A DNA stretch of 64,000 bases from Zanthoxylum bungeanum (GCA_019454045.1 SKCR01007819.1:62001-126000); one strand, 5' to 3'. Counted from the stretch's first letter, positions 44,622 to 56,634 are shown. Numbers and translations are program-made. Notes: generated by a model not told the origin, from the letters alone.

Positions 44622-45920
44622 CAATCTTATTAGTGGCTAGTTAACAAGAAGCATTAAGCTTAAGACTTAATAAGTAAATCTTTATATTACCCAAACTATA
44701 AAATAACCCCTTATAAACCGGTGATATTGGAATTCATCACAACCCCAGATAACAGGCTTAGTTACGACACATATCTAAGGCTAATCAAAGCTTAAATAAA
44801 ATAAAATACATAAAGTAAATGGTGGAAAGTAAATGCGGAAAAGTAAATACAGAAAAGTAAATGCTGGAAATTAAAAATGTAAAAGTACAATAAAAGAAAA
44901 TGATGGGGTTAAATGATTCACTTTTATCATTACTATTTTAGATATCTCCCTTATTATAATATATAAACTTTGCGTGATTTTACCAACTAGCCATATAGGC
45001 GGTAACCTGATTAAGTCAAATTAATAATTAATTACCAACCAACCAATCAGGCGGTATCCAAGCTTACTAAGGTTAAAACCAATTTATAAATTAAGTACAA
45101 CCGACCATAAGGCGGTATCCTCATTAAGTCAGGTTTTAAATAGTTTATATATTATAATTGAGAGAGATTAATCTAAATAATAGTAATAAAAGCTTTACCT
45201 TTTACCTCAGTAGGGGGAAGTTACCTCATCATTACTGAAAAGTAAAAACTGAAAAGTAAAGAAAGGAAAGTACTATTGCGTAAAAGTAAATAAAATTAAA
45301 TAATGAACTGAAAATAAACAAAGAAGATACAATCTTCTTAGTATTCTTAAGGAATTACATAGAAGAAGGTATGAATTCAATTCTGAAATTTCGGCCTCTA
45401 TTTATAGAAAAAATTTGCTTTGCACATCGCGATGCGTCGTGAATTGCGGTGCCAAAACCGAATCTGGTGACACATGTCCTGGCGGCGCTGCAGCTGAATG
45501 ATTGTGCTGACATGGCGATGACGTAGCGATGTGGATTGTCGGCATCATGTGATGGTGACACGTGTCCGGCATACATTAGCATGATTTGCTGTGATGTTGA
45601 CACGTGGCAGACGCATGTTAATAGATTCGGCGCACGTTTACAACCTGTGCATTTTAGCCAAACTTCTCTAATTGGTCCATGTGTCTCGGCACACATTAGC
45701 AGACTCCCACGCATGCCCGCTTCGCGACACCCAAATGACAGTTTTGTCTTTTTGTCCGTTTTTCACTATTTTGGCTCTGAATCATCTCCAGAGAGTCCTG
45801 AAACCTTATTTATCTACAAAATAACACTAAACACATCAAAATATTCACAAAACGTGAGAAACTATAAAAAAAATATTAGGTCAAATGAGTGGGAAATGGT
45901 GATACATTTACCACTCATCA
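44622..45920 (-). repeat. Partial Athila D LTR, array copy 1
   Basis: Matches 41251-42540 with few changes, including the TATA box at 45397-45407, the GGCGGTA repeats (44999, 45052, 45112) and the CATCGCGATGCG motif at 45424. The LTR's 3' ~575 bp are missing in every array copy. Confidence 0.9.
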
Positions 45921-46917
45921 GAGGACCTGGACTATAAAATGGTAGATTTAAGGATGGTAATGTCTTAGTTTGGTGAGCTATAGTTGATCATTCATGAAAT
46001 ATTGGATGAGAGAATGAAATTCTTCGAGACGTTTCAAGTTGCCACAATTATTGAGAAGTTGCCTCCATCATGGAAGGACTTCAGGAGCTATCTGTAATAA
46101 AAAAGAAACAGATGAGTCTTAAAGATCTTGGAGTTTGATTGAGGATCGAAGAGGACAACATAAAGTCCGAAAAGGCTAGCTACAAGACTATGGAGTCGAA
46201 GGCTAACAACGTCAACGATGGAAATAGTAGCAGAAAGAGAAAGAACAGTGAAGTTGATTCTTCCCAAGCAAACAAGAAGTTCAAGGAGAAGTGCTACGTC
46301 TGTGGGAAAAGCGGTCACATGAAAACGGACTGTAGAAATAAGAAGTACATTTACAAGGGCAAGAAAAATAAAAAAAGAGGCCTATGTCACTGAGGATGGG
46401 CTGCTAAGTGATGAGCTCTCAGAGTTAAACCTCACAGTTGTTGTAACTATGCCAACTTGGTTGGGAATCCGAGAGAATGGTGGGTAGACATGGGGACTAC
46501 TCATCATATTTGTGCTAACAGTAAAATATTTTCCTTCTATCAGAAGGTCGATGGTGGCGATCATTTAACAATGGAAAATTCGTCTACCTCTAGAATTGTT
46601 GGACAAGGCACAGTGGTTCTGAAGATGACATCCGTGAAAGAGCTTACATTGAAGAATGTTTTGAATGTTCCTGATATTAAGAAGAACTTGGTTTCGGTTT
46701 CACTCTTTAGCAAGAATAGTTTTTTAAGCTTGTATTTTTTTTGACAAGTTTGTGCTGATCAAAACTGATGTCTATGTAGAAAAAGTATACATCAATGATG
46801 GCATTTTCAAGTTCAATATAATGACAATCAATCGACAAAGTATAAATAATAATAAAGGTACATCTTTTGGTTATATTATTGAGTCAAAAAATATGGCATG
46901 TGAGGTAGGGGCATGTT
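45921..46917 (+). pseudogene. Copia X gag-protease fragment, copy 3
   Basis: The frame 46139-46393 holds IEEDNIKSEKASYKTMESK and the knuckle CYVCGKSGHMKTDC. An extra A in the following lysine-rich run shifts the frame near 46372. The protease frame 46457-46744 starts with [12 protein letters not shown], again Asp-Met-Gly. It ends at the GAG-pre-integrase start. Confidence 0.88.
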
Positions 46918-46998
46918 TGTAACATCTTCCTCCTCGGAGATGCTACCGCTACCGCGGCAGGGAAAGGCCGCCATATCCCCAAACTATAAAATAATCCC
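46918..46998. repeat. Array junction 2: E LTR stub plus filler
   Basis: The E stub (46918-46980) has a few extra bases (GCTACCGCTACCGCGG, a short internal duplication) compared with the other stubs. It is followed by the same AAACTATAAAATAA filler and the D LTR restart at 46999. Confidence 0.85.
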
Positions 46999-48280
46999 CA
47001 ATCTTATTAGTGGCTATTTAACAAGAAGCATTAAGCTTAAGACTTAATAAGTAAATCTTTATATTACCCAAACTATAAAATAACCCCTTATAAACCGGTG
47101 ATATTGGAATTCATTACAACCACAGATAACATGCTTAGTTACGACACATATCTAAGGCTAATAAAAGCTTAATAAAATAAAAGACATAAAGTAAATGGTG
47201 GAAAGTAAATGCGGAAAAGTAAATACTGAAAAGTAAATGCTGGAAATTAAAAATGTAAAAGTACAATAAAAGAAAATGATGGGGTTAAATGATTCACTTT
47301 TATCATTACTATTTTAGAATCTCCTTTATATTATATATATAAACTTGCGTGATTTACCAACTAGCCATATAGGCGGTAACCTGATTAAGTCAAATTAATA
47401 ATTAATTATCAACCACCAATCAGGCGGTATCCAAGCTTAGTAATGTTAAAAACCAATTTAAAAATTAAGTCCAACCGACCATAAGGCGGTATCCTCATTA
47501 ACTTAGGTTTTAAATAGTTTATATATTATAATTGAGAGAGATTAATCTAAATAATAGTAATAAAAGCTTTACCTTTTACCCCAGCAGGGGGAAGTTACCT
47601 CATCACTACTGAAAAGTAAAGAAAGGAAAGTACTATTGCGTAAAAGTAAATAAAATTAATTAATGAACTGAAAATAAACAAAGAAGATACAATCTTCTTA
47701 GTATTCTTAAGGAATTACATAGAAGAAGGTATGAATTCAATTCAGAAATTTCGGCCTCTATTTATAGAAAAAATTTGCTTCGCACGTCGCGATGCGCCAT
47801 GAATTGCGGTGCCAAAACCGAATCTAGTGACACATGTCCTGGCGGCGCGGCAGCTGAATGATTGTGCTGACATGGCGATGACGTAGCGATGTGGATTGTC
47901 TGCATCATGTGATGGTGACATGTGTCCGGCGTACATTAGCATGATTTGCTGTGATATTGACACGTGGGAGACGCATGTTAGTAGATTTGGTGCACGTTTA
48001 CAACCTGTGCATTTTAGCAAAACTTCTCTGATTAGTCCATGTGTCTCGGCACACAATAGCAGACTCCCGCGCATGCCCGCTTCGCGACACCCAAATGACA
48101 GTTTTGTCCTTTTGTCCGTTTTTCACTATTTTGGCTCTGAATCATCTCCAGAGAGTCCTGAAACCTTATTTATCTACAAAATAACACTAAACACATCAAA
48201 ATATATTCATAAAACATGAGAAACTATACAAAATATTAGGTCAAATGAGTGGGAAATGGTGATACATTTACCACTCATCA
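46999..48280 (-). repeat. Partial Athila D LTR, array copy 2
   Basis: Same interval of the D LTR as in copy 1, with small deletions near 47320-47420 and 47605. The motif next to the TATA box is CGTCGCGATGCGCC (47784-47797). Confidence 0.9.
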
Positions 48281-49281
48281 GAGGACCTGAACTATAAAAT
48301 GTTAGATTTAAGGATGGTAATGTCTTAATTTGGTGAGCTACAGTTGATCATTCATGAAATATTGGATGAGAGAATGAAATTCTTCGAGACGTTTTAAGTT
48401 GCCACAATTATTGAGAAGTTGCCTCCATCATGGAAGGACTTCAGGAGCTATCTTTAATAAAAAAGAAACAGATGAGTCTTAAAGATCTTGGAGTTTGATT
48501 GAGGATCGAAGAGGACAACATAAAGTCCGAGAAGGATAGCTACAAGACTATGGAGTCGAAGGCTAACAACGTCAACGGTGGAAATAGTAGCAGAAAGAGA
48601 AAGAACAGTGGAGTTGATTCTTCCCAAGCAAACAAGAAGTTCAAGGAGAAATGCTAAGTCTGTGGGAAAAGCGGTCACATGAAAAAGGACTGTAGAAATA
48701 AGAAGTACATTGAAGAGGGCAAGAAAAATAAAAATGAGGCCTATGTCACTGAGGATGGGCTGCTAACTGATGAGCTCTCAGAGTTAAACCTCTCAGTTGT
48801 TGTAACTATAGCCAACTTGGTTGGGAATCCGAGAGAATGATGGGAAGACATGGGGACTACTCATCATATTTGTGCTAACATTAAAATATTTTCCTTCTTT
48901 CAGAAGGTCGATGGTGGCGATCATTTAACAATGGAAAATTCGTCTACCTCTAGAATTGTTGGACAAGGCAAAATGGTTCAGAAGATGACATCCGTGAAAG
49001 AGCTTACATTGAAGAATGTTTTGCTTGTTCCTGATATTCAGAAGAACTTGGTTTCAGTTTCACTCTTTAGCAAGAATAATTTTTTAAGCTTGTATTTTTG
49101 TTTTTAACAAGTTGTGCTGATCAAAACTGATGTCTATGTAGAAAAATTATACATCAATGATGGCATTTTCAAGTTCAATATAATGACTATCAATCGACAC
49201 AGTATAAATAATAATAAAGGTACATCTTTTGGTTATATTATTGAGTCATAAAATATATGGCATGTGAGGTAGGGGCATGTT
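48281..49281 (+). pseudogene. Copia X gag-protease fragment, copy 4
   Basis: The knuckle's first Cys-Tyr-Val is broken by a TAA stop (about 48655-48658), and the WWVD codons near 48838 read TGATGG..., another stop. The frame 48850-49107 continues [11 protein letters not shown]. The order and ends are the same as in the other copies. Confidence 0.88.
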
Positions 49282-49355
49282 TGTAACATCTTCCACCTCA
49301 TAGATGCTACTGGCAGGGAATAGGCCGCCATATCCCCATACTATAAAATAATCCA
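49282..49355. repeat. Array junction 3: E LTR stub plus filler
   Basis: The E stub (49282-49338) is followed by ACTATAAAATAATCC filler and the D LTR restart at 49356, the same structure as junctions 1 and 2. Confidence 0.87.
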
Positions 49356-50662
49356 CAATCTTATTAGTGGCTAGTTAACAAGAAGCATTAAGCTTAAGAC
49401 TTAATAAGTAAATCTTTATATTACCCAAACTATAAAATAACCCCTTATAAACCGGTGATATTGGAATTCATCAGAACCCCAGATAACAGACTTAGTTACG
49501 ACACATATCTAAGGCTAATAAAAGCTTAAATAAAATAAAAGACATAAAGTAAATGGTGGAAAGTAAATGCGAAAAAGTAAATACTGAAAAGTAAATGCTG
49601 GAAATTAAAATTGTAAAAGTACAATAAAAGAAAATGATGGGGTTAAATGATTCACTTTTATCATTACTATTTTAGATATCTCCCTTATTATAATATATAA
49701 ACTTTGCGTGATTTTACCAACTAGCCATATAGGCGGTAACCTGATTAAGTCAAATTAATAATTAATTACCAACCAACCAATCAGGCGGTATCCAAGCTTA
49801 GTAAGGTTAAAACCAATTTATAAATTAAGTCCAACAGACCATAAGGCGGTATCCTCATTAAGTCAGGTTTTAAATAGTTTATATATTATAATTGAGAGAG
49901 ATTAATCTAATAATAGTAATAAAAGCTTTACTTTTTACCCCAGCAGGGGGAAGTTACCTCATCATTTTTGAAAGTAAAAACTGAAAAGTAAAAACTGAAA
50001 AGTAAAGAAAGGAAAGTACTATTGCGTAAAAGTAAATAAAATTAATTACTGAACTGAAAATAAACAAAGAAGATACAATCTTCTTAGTATTCTTAAGGAA
50101 TTACATAGAAGAAGGTATGAATTCAATTCTGAAATTCCGGCCTCTATTTACAGAAAAACTTTGCTTCGCGCGTTGCGATGCGCCGTGAATTGTGGTGTAA
50201 AAACTGAATCTGGTGACACATGTCCTGGCGGCGCGGCAAGTGAAATTGTGCTGACATGGTGATGACGTAGCGATGTGGATTGTCGGCAGCATGTGATGGT
50301 GACACGTGTCCGGCGTACATTAGCATGATTTGCTGTGATGTTGACCTGTGGCAGGCGCATATTAGTAGATTCGGTGCACGTTTACAACCTGTGCATTTTA
50401 GCAAAACTTCTCTGATTGCTCCATGTGTCTCGGCACACATTAGCAGACTCCCGCGCACGCCCGCTTCGCGACACCCAAATGACAGTTTTGTCCTTTTGTC
50501 TGTTTTTCACTATTTTGGCTCTGAATCATCTCTAGAGAGTCCTGAAACCTTATTTATCTACAAAATAACACTAAACACATCAAAATATTCACAAAACGTG
50601 AGAAACTATACAAAATATTAGGTCAAATGAGTGGGAAATGGTGATACATTTACCACTCATCA
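49356..50662 (-). repeat. Partial Athila D LTR, array copy 3
   Basis: Matches D LTR 41251-42540. It has one extra AAAAACTGAAAAGT unit near 49975-50000. The motif next to the TATA box is CGTTGCGATGCGCC (50171-50184). Confidence 0.9.
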
Positions 50663-51662
50663 GAGGACCTGGACTATAAAATGGTAGATTTAAGGATGGT
50701 AATGTCTTAGTTTGGTGAGCTACAGTTGATCATTCATGAAATATTGGATGAGAGAATGAAATTCTTCGAGACGTTTCAAGTTACCACAATTATTGAGAAG
50801 TTGCCTCCATCATGGAAGGACTTCAGGAGCTATCTGTAATAAAAAAGAAACAGATGAGTCTTAAAGATCTTGGAGTTTGATTGAGGATCGAAGAGGACAA
50901 CATAAAGTCCGAGAAGGCTAGCTACAAGAATATGGAGTCGAAGGCTAACAACGTCAACGGCGGAAATAGTAGCAGAAAGAGAAAGAACAGTGGAGCTGAT
51001 TCTTCCCAAGCAAACAAGAAGTTCAAGGAGAAGTGCTACGTCTGTGGGAAAAGCGGTCACATGAAAAAGGACTGTAGAAATAAGAAGTCCATTGACAATG
51101 GCAAGAAAAATAAAAATAAGGCCTATGTCACTGAGGATGGGCTGCTAACTGATGAGCTCTCAGAGTTAAACCTCTCAGTTGTTGTAAATATAGCCAACTT
51201 GGTTGAGAATCCGAGAGAATGGTGGGTAGACATGGGGACTACTCATCATATTTGTGCTAACAGTAAAATATTTTCCTTCTATCAGAAGGTCGATGGCGGC
51301 GATCATTTAACAATGGAAGATTCGTCTACCTCTAGAATTGTTGGACAAGACACAGTGGTTCTGAAGATGACATCCGTGAAAGAGCTTACATTGAAGAATG
51401 TTTTGCATGTTCCTGATATTTAGAAGAACTTGGTTTCGGTTTCACTCTTTAGCAAGAATAGTTTTTTAAGCTTGTATTTTTTTTTTACAAGTTTGTGCTG
51501 ATCAAAACTGATGTCTATGTAGAAAAAGTATACATCAATGATGGCATTTTCAAGTTCAATATAATGACTATCAATCGACACAGTATAAATAATAATAAAG
51601 GTACATCTTTTGGTTATATTATTGAGTCATAAAATATATGGCATGTGAGGTAGGGGCATGTT
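50663..51662 (+). pseudogene. Copia X gag-protease fragment, copy 5
   Basis: This is the best-preserved copy: a 180-codon frame (50881-51423) spans the end of gag, the knuckle CYVCGKSGHMKKDC and the protease from [12 protein letters not shown] to VLHVPDI, where a TAG follows. The D-(S/T)-G active site is D-M-G. The upstream UBN2 part (IIEKLPPSWKDFRSYL) lies in another frame after two stops. It ends at IWHVR.GHV, interrupted by the E LTR at 51663. Confidence 0.9.
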
Positions 51663-52958
51663 TGTAACATCTTCCACCTCGGAGATGCTACCGGTAGGGA
51701 ATAGGTCTCCATATCCCCCTGAGCCTCTAATGTTTCTGACTCTGATCAACACTACTAATCCCATGTCAAATAAAAACTCATACATGGGACCATTGCCCAT
51801 TAATAAATGCAACTCAGTACTCATAATTGTATACTTAAATACACTTCTCTATACAAATTTGTTCATAGACACCTTGACTTATAACACACTCAATCACAAT
51901 TATACAAGTAACTGATATATGACTTCACTGTAAATATTACAAAATGTAACTCAGCACTCGATCTGTTGGACCCAAGCACCCTAGTGACTGCCATCAGTAT
52001 CCATCCTCTTGAGCTCGCCCTCCGGGTATACTTGCAAAATAAAGAAATTGGGAGTGGGGGGTTATATCATTTCAACGATCTAGTGAGTGGACAGTTTAAA
52101 ATAAAAACTGAAATACTGTACGGAACATTCATGTGTTTTGAAATTGAAATCATCTTCAAGAAACAGATCATTTCTGAAATCTCTTTCGTATATGAGAATA
52201 ATTCATTTTCTATGAAATTTTTTTGAAAACTCTTTTATGTGTGTAAAACTCTGAACTTTTCTGGAAAACTGTGCTCTTTCTAAAACTCTTTCATAAAATA
52301 GTTTCTCTGGAAAACTTTCATAAACTATCTTTTCAGAAATCATATCTCTAAAAATCTATCTCTAAAAATCTGTTTCTGAAAAATCTGCTGAAAACATGAC
52401 GCATGGGCATTACGTATCGTCGTCCCCCCATACGCCTAAACTAGTGTTCTTGGGATCTTACATATTTTCGTCCCTTAATCTTGCTCTACATGTGCACATG
52501 TTTTTAATCCGTCAATTCTATATGTCACATCTGAGGTGGGGTTTTTCCCTCATGCCTCCAAAATCAAAAAAAAAATCATACTTTTGAAATCAATCTTTCT
52601 AAAAATATTATCAATTCGTAAAACATATGTAATCAAACTTGGCTAATGCCCTATGTACTTTAAAAGTAAATCTCAGTTCAAATCAAAAAAAGTAAATAAC
52701 AACTTGAAGAGAAAAAGGTCCATTAACAGATTTTTGGATATGGCTGGTACTACTTCGTTCTTTCGAAGAATATTTTGGTTGATGTCAACAATCTATAATC
52801 GATAAACTTGGTTAGAATATAATTCATGGAACTTGCTTCGGAACTATTATAACTATATGTTGTACTACGATTGTGGCATGATATGTTGCGTAGATATATG
52901 CTGATGTGAAGCCCTTAGAGTACCATCTAACTTCCTATGATGAATCTGAAATATGCAT

Positions 52959-53322
52959 GGCAGAAAAGCCCGAAGCCCGGCCCGGCCCGGGTAACACGGG
53001 CCCGGGCCGGGCTTCACCCAAAAAGCCCGGGCTTAAAATATATAAATAAATATTTTAATTTATAAAATATATAAATTTTTATAATAAATTTTTTATATTT
53101 ATAATTTTTTGTAATAAAAAATCGAATCCGGGCTTAAAATAAATAAATAATATTTTAATTTATAAAATATATATATTTTTTTATAATAAATTTTTTATAT
53201 TTATAATTTTTATATAATAAAAAAATCGGATCCGGACTTAAAATATATATATTTATATAATAATTTTTTTTCTTTCTAATTAAAAAATAGGCCCGGGCCC
53301 GGCCCGAGCCCGGCCCGTTGCC
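52959..53322. mobile_element. hAT-like non-autonomous insertion with GC-rich ends
   Basis: The ends are GGCAGAAAAGCCCGAAGCCC and, inverted, GGCAACGGGCCGGGCTCGGG. Repeated GGCCCGGGC words form long self-complementary ends. ATGCAT flanks both sides, within a longer repeated AATCTGAAAT context. The core is almost pure A+T and holds a direct duplication of about 100 bp (about 53030-53128 and 53129-53235). No ORF is present. Plant hAT elements often have TGGCAA plus GGGCC-rich ends; the first bases of the usual terminus are not obvious, so the class is tentative. Confidence 0.5.
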
Positions 53323-53389
53323 ATGCATAATCTGAAATGGCAAAATCTAATTCTGATAAAAGGTTGCATGTCACAACGCCATACATTAC

Positions 53390-53622
53390 GCATCGCGACT
53401 CCTACTCGATCAGACCTGAGGCAGAGAGCTTCTACTTCTAAAGTGTCGCGATGCTGAGTGTTTCGCGTCGCGACGACCACATGATCAGGCTTGAGGCAGA
53501 GCCTCTGTTTGATTCATGTCGCGATGTTGAATATTGAGCATCGCGACACTCACACGATCAGGCCTGAGGCAGTAAGCCTCTACTTCTTATGCGTCATGAC
53601 ATAAGCCCTTTGGCATCGCGAC
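53390..53622 (-). repeat. 75-bp tandem repeat with GCATCGCGAC hairpins in E LTR
   Basis: GC(A/G)TCGCGAC occurs at 53390, 53465, 53538 and 53613, spaced 75, 73 and 75 bp. Each unit also has GATCAG(G/A)C(C/T)TGAGGCAG and, in two of three units, the inverted word GTCGCGATG(C/T). The first unit can form a perfect 10-bp stem. Confidence 0.88.
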
Positions 53623-54532
53623 GTTAGACCGATTTAAGGGCCCTTCATCAAATTCTTCAATGACAATGCCCAAGAAATTCCAATATCACTATCTAAACTT
53701 CCACTCAACTTGAGATAATCCAATTTATATCATCAACCCAAACACAAATCATTCATTCAAGTATCATCAAATCTCTTCATATAATCTCATTTCACATTCA
53801 TACATATAAAAATTTCATCTCATGCTAATACCATCAAGACACTTCTCAAAATGCATGCTAATATCACTTTCAATATCAATTAAACAAATTCAAACCCTAA
53901 GGTATCCAAGGTGCGAATTTGGGGCCTTATTTCCTTTGCCCAAAATTGAAAATTTAGAAGATAGAAAGAGAAAAGAAGCTTACCATGCTTGAAATGAAGC
54001 TTGAATGGACCAAAAATGACTTGAACAATGATGATAGGAGCAGAAATTAGCATGAGAAGATCCTCATTTCTTGCTTTTGTTCTTCATGTTTTTGGCTAAG
54101 AGAAAGGATGAGTGAATAGTATTCTATTTATTGGCAAAGTGTTTGATTTTTGCAATGAAATAAGTGGCCAAGATTTTGCCACATACCCAAATCTAGGTCA
54201 TTCTAAAATTCCACTGTAGCAGCCATGAAAATCATACTTTTTGACCTGTTTCGATTCGAGTTTGGAAAACTATCCAACATGAAAGTTGTAGATCTCGGTC
54301 TTAGGTTTCTGAAGATATAAAATTCATAAAAATTGAAGATTGTATGAAAAAAATTTGGCCCAAACACTAAGGGCTATTTGGAGTAGTACAAAATGATTTC
54401 TGTATCGGATCTGCAAAGAATTCATCGAATGTTCAAAAGTAAATCATGAGCACATACATGCTCCAACAAGATTTATTTCATGTATTATGCTACTTATAAC
54501 ATATTAGTCATCAGAATTTTCGGAGTGTTATA

Positions 54533-55168
54533 AATTCTCCCCCTCTCATTCCATAATAGGATTCGTCCCGGAATTCGTCGAAATTTATGTCGAAATCCCG
54601 GAATTCGTCTAGGCTTGAAGTTATTTGATACTGAAGATCTTACCACAAGTCACATGATTCACATGCTATTTCATAAGCCACCAACTTCCAACTGGCTATA
54701 TACTTATAACCAATAATGCTTTATCAATTATATCGCATTACTTTTTGCTGGTCATCTATATACGGTTAGTACACCAAAGGACGATGTGGTTATCATGTTG
54801 GACCTTGTATCCCCTGACTTGGAAGTCATAAATGGGGATGTACTCTAATTTATCTATATAAATCCTTATTCTGCTGTAAGCTATTATGAATCATTTGACT
54901 TCAATTTGACTTAATATCTAAGATCTTTGTCAAGCTGATTGTTAACCATTTGGATAGTAAGCATACGTTACTCTTCTTCTTATCTTAATATATGCTTCAT
55001 GCATAATACCTCTTGTCTTACTTGCACATATTGTTCCAAAGGGCTCTAGTAAATAATCCCTTGAATTCTTGACTGAGAGGTAATTCGTCGTTCTCATTTC
55101 ATGAAATTCCTGCTGAGTACTCTACATTACGGTCATGCTACAACTTTTGTGATGCGTTCAAGAACCCT
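54533..55168 (-). mobile_element. Element E internal 3' end, degraded
   Basis: The purine tract GAGAGGGGGAGAA (54536-54548) marks the 3' end of the internal region. A duplicated GGAATTCGTC word lies at 54569-54608. Beyond that I see no coding signature. The Athila F LTR starts at 55169 and cuts it. Confidence 0.5.
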
Positions 55169-56476
55169 TGATAAGTGCAGATTATACCCACTTATTCTTG
55201 CATTCTTAGCTTACTATTTTATTAGATTCTATGTCATTAAATGTATTTTGTAGTTTCTTTTATCTTTTATTGGTAGGAAGCATTAGAACATAGATCTTGG
55301 AGCAATTGTATGTATTTTATGACCATACGGATGCATCGGAAGCACGTGGGAAGAGCGAAAAAAATAGAAAACATCACAGTAGAAAAATTGACTGGCATCA
55401 CGGTACCACTTATGGCATCACGATGCCTCTTCAACATACATCCATAGTGATTTCCCATCGCGACGCTAATTACGGCGCCGCGATGCTGGGACAAAAGCCC
55501 ATAATCTTAATAAAGTCGTATTTTATATACACAAGGACTCCAGGACTTCCCTATAAATATAAAAGCTCATCCTAAACCCTAAAAGGAGACTAATACACAG
55601 CTCAAGAGTTCAAAACACATATTTTAGAGAGATCCAAAGAGAAAGATTGAAGAGCGACAAGAGGAGACGAATGCGGTGACGTCCGAAGGCGAAGGGATTC
55701 GATTCTGGTTTAATCTTCTAATTTCTTTCTTTAAACTCTAATGATGTCCATTATGTTCTTGACCATGCTTTCATTGTTTTATTATTTGGTCATGAGCTGA
55801 CTCTATTATTTTAGATGATGATGTAACCTATGCTTGAACCTATATGTTGATTGCCAATTTAATTGTTATAAAGTTTTGAATCATATTATTTATATTATCT
55901 TGCGTTTAATACTTCTTGTTTGTTGGCCATAAATTAAGATGATGCATGTTTAGAATCTATCGCTCAAGAGAGAGGGATTTTGAATAGGATCTAAGGAATA
56001 TGACTTAGGATATTTGTAGAGTTCGAGAGAATCTATAATCCCTTCGAAGTCGTTAACAAAGAATCATAAAGCGTAATGAATTATTAATTACTAGATTTTT
56101 ATAAGGATTTCGAAGTCTGTAATTGATAATATATTCACTCGACAATCGGGAGAGGGAGTGAGAATAACTTAGGATTCTTGTCTTATAAATAACTAAACTG
56201 AAAAAGAATTGATTGGCATAACAAATACGTATGGGATAGATAGGTGAAATCAGACTCTAGAATCTCTCTTATCCTGGTCTATCTTTATCAAACGTTTTGT
56301 TTCTTAATTATTTAGTTTTTAATCTAAATTTAGTTACTTTCTAAATAAAGTTAGGTTTACTAATTATAGTACTTAGTGTGAGTCGAATATAATCTCTGTG
56401 GATTCTACACTCTTTCACTTATCTTTACTAAAACTTAACACTATACACTTGCGGTACGATATAAAAAACCACAACA
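55169..56476 (+). repeat. 5' LTR of Athila-like element F
   Basis: The 1308-bp LTR starts TGATAAGTGCAGATTATACC and ends CCACAACA before an Athila-type primer site. The TATA box CTATAAATAT is at 55551-55560. GCATCACGATGC, CATCGCGACG and GCCGCGATGC words lie 65-130 bp upstream of it (55420-55486). The start resembles that of the D LTR, in keeping with the same lineage, but the bodies differ. Confidence 0.85.
55551..55560 (+). promoter_or_regulatory. TATA box of Athila F LTR
   Basis: CTATAAATAT is followed by AAAGCTCATCCTAAACCCT, as expected for the start of R. Confidence 0.6.
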
Positions 56477-56480
56477 AATT

Positions 56481-56500
56481 TTCGGCGTCGTTGCCGAGGA
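56481..56500 (+). other. Primer-binding site of Athila-like element F
   Basis: TTCGGCGTCGTTGCCGAGGA differs at a few positions from the usual TGGCGCCGTTGCCGGGGA, four bases after the LTR end. Confidence 0.8.
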
Positions 56501-56634
56501 TTGTTAATCTAATTCACATTAATACTATTACCAAGTAACCTTGACTTTAATTTAGATTTTTTATTTTTATTTTTATTCATATTTTTCTTTTTTTTTCTTT
56601 TTATTATTTTTTTTTCTTTATTTTCTTCCACGAA
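56501..56634 (+). other. Leader of element F with T-rich tract
   Basis: A short leader between primer site and gag holds a T-rich tract (56550-56630). No gene is seen. Confidence 0.6.

Larger units (their letters stand above)
41251..51718. repeat. Chimeric tandem array: Athila LTR (-) / Copia gag-protease (+) / chromovirus LTR stub
   Basis: The repeating unit of about 2.37 kb comprises 1.29 kb of D LTR in minus orientation, about 1.0 kb of Copia X gag-protease in plus orientation, and 56 bp of the E LTR end. LTR-gag junctions (ACTCATCA-GAGGACC) are at 42540, 43546, 45920, 48280 and 50662; spacings are 1006, 2374, 2360 and 2382. The first interval lacks the LTR except its last 38 bp. E stubs are at 44548-44603, 46918-46980 and 49282-49338. 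The real E LTR begins at 51663, so the amplified segment ran from inside D's LTR to inside E's LTR. Confidence 0.92.
51663..54532 (-). repeat. 3' LTR of chromovirus-like Ty3/Gypsy element E
   Basis: On the minus strand the LTR starts TATAACACTCCGAAAATT (TG mutated to TA) at 54532, directly after a GAGAGGGGGAGAA purine tract (54536-54548), and ends GATGTTACA at 51663. This gives TGTAACA terminal repeats, as in many plant chromoviruses. About 2.87 kb includes a 364-bp hAT-like insertion (52959-53322). A TATA-like CCAATAAATAG lies at 54124-54134 and an AAGCATGGTAAGC word near 53983. The LTR interrupts the fifth Copia X fragment. Confidence 0.7.

Noticed and set aside
41977..50621. Repeated ORFs of about 70-133 codons in both strands near 42000-42500, 45355-45937, 47742-48219 and 50101-50621
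   Set aside because: They lie in copies of the Athila LTR U3 and promoter region, are overlapping on both strands and have frame breaks in some copies. They are chance frames in a GC-richer segment.
42708..51060. Minus-strand ORFs of about 76 codons antisense to Copia X gag (42708, 43720, 46088, 48454, 50830)
   Set aside because: They mirror the sense gag reading and vary with it. No independent family resemblance.
53155..53343. Lys/Ile/Tyr-rich minus-strand ORF
   Set aside because: It covers the AT core of a short transposon insertion and is low-complexity.
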